NCBI GenBank assembly: GCA_900547565.1
Contig: URHI01000024.1
Location: 1-19,213 of the forward strand
DNA: 19,213 nt
Reading direction: 5' to 3'
Source of the DNA: an uncultured Eubacteriales bacterium
Lineage (GTDB): Bacteria > Bacillota > Clostridia > Oscillospirales > CAG-272
Within the stretch, counting starts at the first letter, position 1, and each line of letters opens with the position of its first letter. Under the pieces are notes generated by a model. That model was given only the letters and a program-made list of their open reading frames with translations, did not search any database and was not told where the DNA came from. This document shows, one piece after another, positions 16,263 to 19,213 of the stretch. The position numbers and the translations under genes are program-made.

Positions 16263-18506
16263 TCAGCCCGCCGGCACGTCGACATATGCGACCTTGCCGC
16301 TTCCGGGCTTATACGGCAGTGTCAGGCAGATGTTGTGCTCGTCGGCAACAAATACCTCTGCAACACCCAGATTGTGGGCTATATAATAATCGATAGCATA
16401 ATATCCCGATGTGTTGGTTCCTGCGGTCTGATTTTTCTGATTTGCAGTGCTGGTCGGCCACAGCAGTACCGACGGTTTGAGCAGGCTGTACAGCTCACGC
16501 GTTGCACCGTTGTAGCCATGGTGAGACACCTGAACGATGTCGGACTTCAGATAGTCGCCGTACATCTTTGAGATCACATTGGAACCGGCCGTCTGAACAT
16601 CGCCCAGCCATGTAATGGTCTGACCTCCGATCGTCATGCGCGTAACCATAGTAGAGTCATTGAATACATTCAGAATGGACGGATACAGGTCCTCCTGCGT
16701 ATACAGTATCTCAATTTCGGCGTTGCGCACCCAGAATTTCATGCCTGTGTGAGGCTTGACCCAGACTATACCGCCATTGACGGCTGCCGATGCCGTCGGA
16801 AAATCTTTTTCCATAAAGGCATCCGGGTTATTAGAGTTATAGTAAACTACCGAGTCGGGAACATTGGTAATGAACTGCTCGATCGTCAGCTTTTTGCCGT
16901 AGGTCTTGCACAGCTGTAAGAACGACTCGTGATGGTCCCAGTGCGCGTGCGTCATGATCCAGGCAGCAATGACAATATTTCCGTCTTTACGTTCATTGAG
17001 CTTGTTGAGCAGGTTGAACAAGCGGACATAGTCGGTGGTGGCTGCACTGTGTCCTCCACTGTCGAACACGATAAAGCTGCCGTCCTCAAGCGTAACGATA
17101 TAGCACATACCGAAGTTGCCGGTTTCGTTGTATTGCAGTATCATCTGCGTTACCTTGGACTCGGTGATCTTGTCGTAAGCAGGTGCACCGTCGAAATTGG
17201 TGGGCAATACGGCATTATTCTTGAGAGCACCGGTAATAAGACGAACTGCGTTGTTGTACTTCACATAGTAAACATGCACCATGTTGGAGTTGTTTGTATA
17301 AGTAGCAAACAGATTGCCAACGATTTCATTTTCACAGTACAGATTGTAGCCTGCGGCCTCCAGCTTCTGTCTGTAAGCACGGAACTCAGCCTCTGAGGTA
17401 TTGGTGTAATAGTATTCAAGCTGTTCGTTGTTGCAGGTAACACAGCCCTCGAACTGCCCTCCGTCGTATTTCGGGACGTCAACAGTCCAGCGTGAATAAG
17501 TTTTCGTTGAGCTTGAATTGCTAAGAAATGCAATATTCTTGGTGCCGTCGGCCGCTTTGGTGGTCGATTCCTCAAGAAACTTAATAAACACATCCGCTGC
17601 CAGCCCTATCGACTGCTCGTTCCAGCCGGTAACGACGATCTTGTTGCCTATAATGCTGAACCCGTACTCATTTGCAGCGTATTGCTCACGTGCCTGAGCA
17701 CTCTCCGGGCGAGTTGTAGTGCCGATGAGTATTTCATAAAGGTCGGACGTATCGGTTCCGGGCTTTACCCAGTCAGTTTTGATCCTGATATTGGCACCGG
17801 TGAGATCTATGATCTTCTGCCGAACTTTTTTTGCCAGCTCAACCTGATAATCCACCTTGCCGTTGGTATCAGCCACGGCGTCAAGTCCCTCGAGATATAC
17901 CACGTCGTACTGACACTTATTATTTTTTATCATCTCGATGACCGAGTAATCGGTGTTGAGCACATTCAGCTCGGTCGGGATACGGAAGCCCTCATTGCTT
18001 GCAGTGGGCTTTATGTAGCTTTCATAGAAATATGCAACAGCGTCGGCCGTGATGGCGTCGGTGGTGCCGATAATTACGATCTTGTTTCCGACCTGCCTGA
18101 TGGCATAGCCCGTTCCCTCAATTGAAGACAGCACCTGCTCGCTCTGCGGCCGGTTGGTATATCCGATAAGTATTTCATATGCCTCATCATCGGGCGTACC
18201 CTCTTTGATCCAATCGTCCTTTATGCCGATATTGCCGCCGGTAAGTACGTCAATATCCTTTTTGAGCTGAACCACCGAGGCCAGCAGTGTAGACGCAAGC
18301 TTTTCAGGACGTATCAATATGTATTTCCCAGCATCAATAAGCTGTCCCTTGTCGGCACTTGCGGCAGTAGTATCACTGCCCGACGTTGTTGTGACCGTAC
18401 CGATGTCCTGACTGTCTGAACCGTTACCGCCGTCACCCTGTTTACATCCGGCAAGCAACGATACTGTCATCAGCAGGCACAGTAAGATTGCTAATAGTTT
18501 CTTCAT
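16263..18506 (-). CDS. Lipoprotein with duplicated N-terminal modules and ComEC-like metallo-beta-lactamase domain
   Basis: This is a predicted 747-residue surface lipoprotein. Residues 1-20 with LLAGC21 form the lipoprotein signal, followed by a Gly/Ser/Thr linker (22-55). Two similar modules follow (about 60-165 and 220-313). Each has the pattern TGxNIxIKxDWxKxGT, YEILIGxTxRPxS, and GNKIVxxG. Residues about 335-440 form a Tyr/Asn-rich domain I do not recognise. Residues about 460-735 are a metallo-beta-lactamase fold: THAHWDHH (519-526: H520, H522, D524, H525), WLGD (633-636, D636) and SHHG (661-664), the combination seen in ComEC/Rec2-type hydrolases. An active di-metal hydrolase outside the cell is therefore likely; the substrate (nucleic acid, phosphodiester or other) is unknown. 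AAAGG lies upstream of the ATG. It is monocistronic and divergent from alaS. Confidence 0.85.
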   Translation of the reverse strand: MKKLLAILLCLLMTVSLLAGCKQGDGGNGSDSQDIGTVTTTSGSDTTAASADKGQLIDAGKYILIRPEKLASTLLASVVQLKKDIDVLTGGNIGIKDDWIKEGTPDDEAYEILIGYTNRPQSEQVLSSIEGTGYAIRQVGNKIVIIGTTDAITADAVAYFYESYIKPTASNEGFRIPTELNVLNTDYSVIEMIKNNKCQYDVVYLEGLDAVADTNGKVDYQVELAKKVRQKIIDLTGANIRIKTDWVKPGTDTSDLYEILIGTTTRPESAQAREQYAANEYGFSIIGNKIVVTGWNEQSIGLAADVFIKFLEESTTKAADGTKNIAFLSNSSSTKTYSRWTVDVPKYDGGQFEGCVTCNNEQLEYYYTNTSEAEFRAYRQKLEAAGYNLYCENEIVGNLFATYTNNSNMVHVYYVKYNNAVRLITGALKNNAVLPTNFDGAPAYDKITESKVTQMILQYNETGNFGMCYIVTLEDGSFIVFDSGGHSAATTDYVRLFNLLNKLNERKDGNIVIAAWIMTHAHWDHHESFLQLCKTYGKKLTIEQFITNVPDSVVYYNSNNPDAFMEKDFPTASAAVNGGIVWVKPHTGMKFWVRNAEIEILYTQEDLYPSILNVFNDSTMVTRMTIGGQTITWLGDVQTAGSNVISKMYGDYLKSDIVQVSHHGYNGATRELYSLLKPSVLLWPTSTANQKNQTAGTNTSGYYAIDYYIAHNLGVAEVFVADEHNICLTLPYKPGSGKVAYVDVPAG

Positions 18507-18571
18507 TGAATGCTTCTACCTTTCAAGATATCAGTGCCGGCGAAATGATACGTACACGGCACACATTGTTA

Positions 18572-18605
18572 ATTATATTTTAACATTTTGCCGTATCAAA
18601 GTCAA
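18572..18605 (-). promoter_or_regulatory. Overlapping promoters of the lipoprotein gene at 16263-18506
   Basis: Two registers overlap on the minus strand: TTGACT (18600-18605), 17 bases, TAAAAT (18577-18582); and TTGATA (18594-18599), 16 bases, TATAAT (18572-18577). Either gives a leader of about 60 bases. Confidence 0.6.
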
Positions 18606-18685
18606 CAACAACCAGAACATACAAATAATTTTTAGCCTTTTGCACAATATTGACCTTCTTGGTTTGGCAACTCTGACATTACCAC

Positions 18686-18714
18686 TTGACATGCGCTTCA
18701 TACAATGATATAAT
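18686..18714 (+). promoter_or_regulatory. Perfect-consensus promoter of alaS
   Basis: TTGACA (18686-18691), a 17-base spacer and TATAAT (18709-18714): an exact sigma-A consensus. The start should be near 18721, about 35 bases before the ATG, so there is no room for a T-box leader, which often controls aminoacyl-tRNA synthetase genes in Firmicutes. Confidence 0.85.
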
Positions 18715-18755
18715 ATTTTTTATGAATATTTTACTGAAAGGTACGGTTTTACAAT

Positions 18756-19213
18756 ATGCAGTGGACTTCTCTGAATGATCTGAGAGAAAAATACCTCTCA
18801 TTTTTTGAGTCCAAAGGGCATCTGCGTCTGCCCTCTTTCCCACTTATTCCCCATAATGACAAATCACTTCTGCTCATCAACTCCGGAATGGCACCCATGA
18901 AAAAATACTTCACCGGCGAGGAAGAACCTCCCTGCCACCGCGTTACCACATGTCAGAAGTGTATCCGCACGCCGGATCTTGAGCGCGTCGGTCATACAGC
19001 ACGCCACGGCACTTTTTTTGAAATGCTGGGCAACTTCTCTTTTGGCGACTATTTTAAGGACCAGGCCATTCCGTGGGCATGGGAGTTCCTTACCGAGGTA
19101 CTGGAGATCCCGGCCGACCGCCTGTGGCCGTCCATTTATGAAAACGATGAAGAGGCCTACCATATCTGGCTGGATAAGATCGGAGTCCCCGCCGAGCACA
19201 TTGTACGGCTGGG
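18756..19213 (+). CDS. alaS: Alanyl-tRNA synthetase, N-terminal part (cut by window edge)
   Basis: AlaS charges tRNA-Ala with alanine in the cytoplasm. The first 152 codons are present and the frame is open to the edge. They encode the class II catalytic core start. LRLPSFPLIPHNDKSLLLINSGM and KKYFTGEEEPP are classic AlaS motif-1 region sequences. TTCQKCIRTPDLERVGHTARH and TFFEMLGNFSFGDYFK hold motif 2 and its arginines. The ATG at 18756-18758 is the only start possible, since an in-frame TGA lies at 18735-18737. The ribosome site AAAGG (18737-18741) is 14 bases away, rather far. The gene diverges from the metallo-beta-lactamase lipoprotein gene. Confidence 0.95.
   Translation, partial: MQWTSLNDLREKYLSFFESKGHLRLPSFPLIPHNDKSLLLINSGMAPMKKYFTGEEEPPCHRVTTCQKCIRTPDLERVGHTARHGTFFEMLGNFSFGDYFKDQAIPWAWEFLTEVLEIPADRLWPSIYENDEEAYHIWLDKIGVPAEHIVRL

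Noticed and set aside
1..19213. Defence system, prophage, integrative element or CRISPR
   Set aside because: No nuclease, reverse transcriptase, toxin-antitoxin pair, integrase, transposase, tRNA attachment site or direct-repeat array was found on reading both strands.

Overview
This is an ordinary-looking chromosomal segment, probably from a Gram-positive, anaerobic, gut-type Clostridia lineage (Oscillospiraceae or Ruminococcaceae-like). That placement is an inference. It rests on strong AGGAGG-type ribosome binding sites, near-consensus sigma-A promoters in AT-rich gaps, a Firmicutes-type long PurB, lipoproteins with MKK...C signals, and a CofE-like protein of the kind found in Firmicutes. 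I see no rRNA, tRNA, CRISPR array, transposase, integrase or phage gene.

Left part (1-3326). A secreted lipoprotein of unknown function (329-1267, +) ends at a strong hairpin terminator that it shares with the converging rimO-pgsA pair. rimO (ribosomal protein S12 methylthiotransferase) and pgsA (phosphatidylglycerophosphate synthase) overlap by 4 bases and run leftward.

Centre (3327-10381). rimO and an NADP-type glutamate dehydrogenase gene, gdhA, diverge from a 278-base regulatory gap. This gap holds a good promoter in each direction, three copies of a 10-base motif and an extra dyad over the gdhA -35 box. gdhA converges on a four-gene leftward operon, read in the order cofE-like, alaA, purB, purA. 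Its gaps are 14-25 bases, it has one good promoter in front, and two stacked hairpins separate it from gdhA. gdhA makes glutamate from 2-oxoglutarate and ammonia; AlaA can pass that amino group to pyruvate; PurB and PurA make AMP from IMP.

Right part (10382-19213). A small three-helix membrane protein and a FAD-dependent oxidoreductase run leftward. They are followed upstream by an AT-richer ABC exporter pair (ATPase plus NatB-like permease), guaA (GMP synthase), and a 747-residue lipoprotein. That lipoprotein has two similar N-terminal modules and a ComEC-like metallo-beta-lactamase domain. The 5' end of alaS (alanyl-tRNA synthetase) diverges from it and is cut by the right edge; its promoter is a perfect sigma-A consensus.

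The window holds no clearly new multi-gene system. The items most worth a second look are the repeated motif between rimO and gdhA, the CofE-like ligase heading a purine/alanine operon, and the duplicated-module metallo-beta-lactamase lipoprotein.
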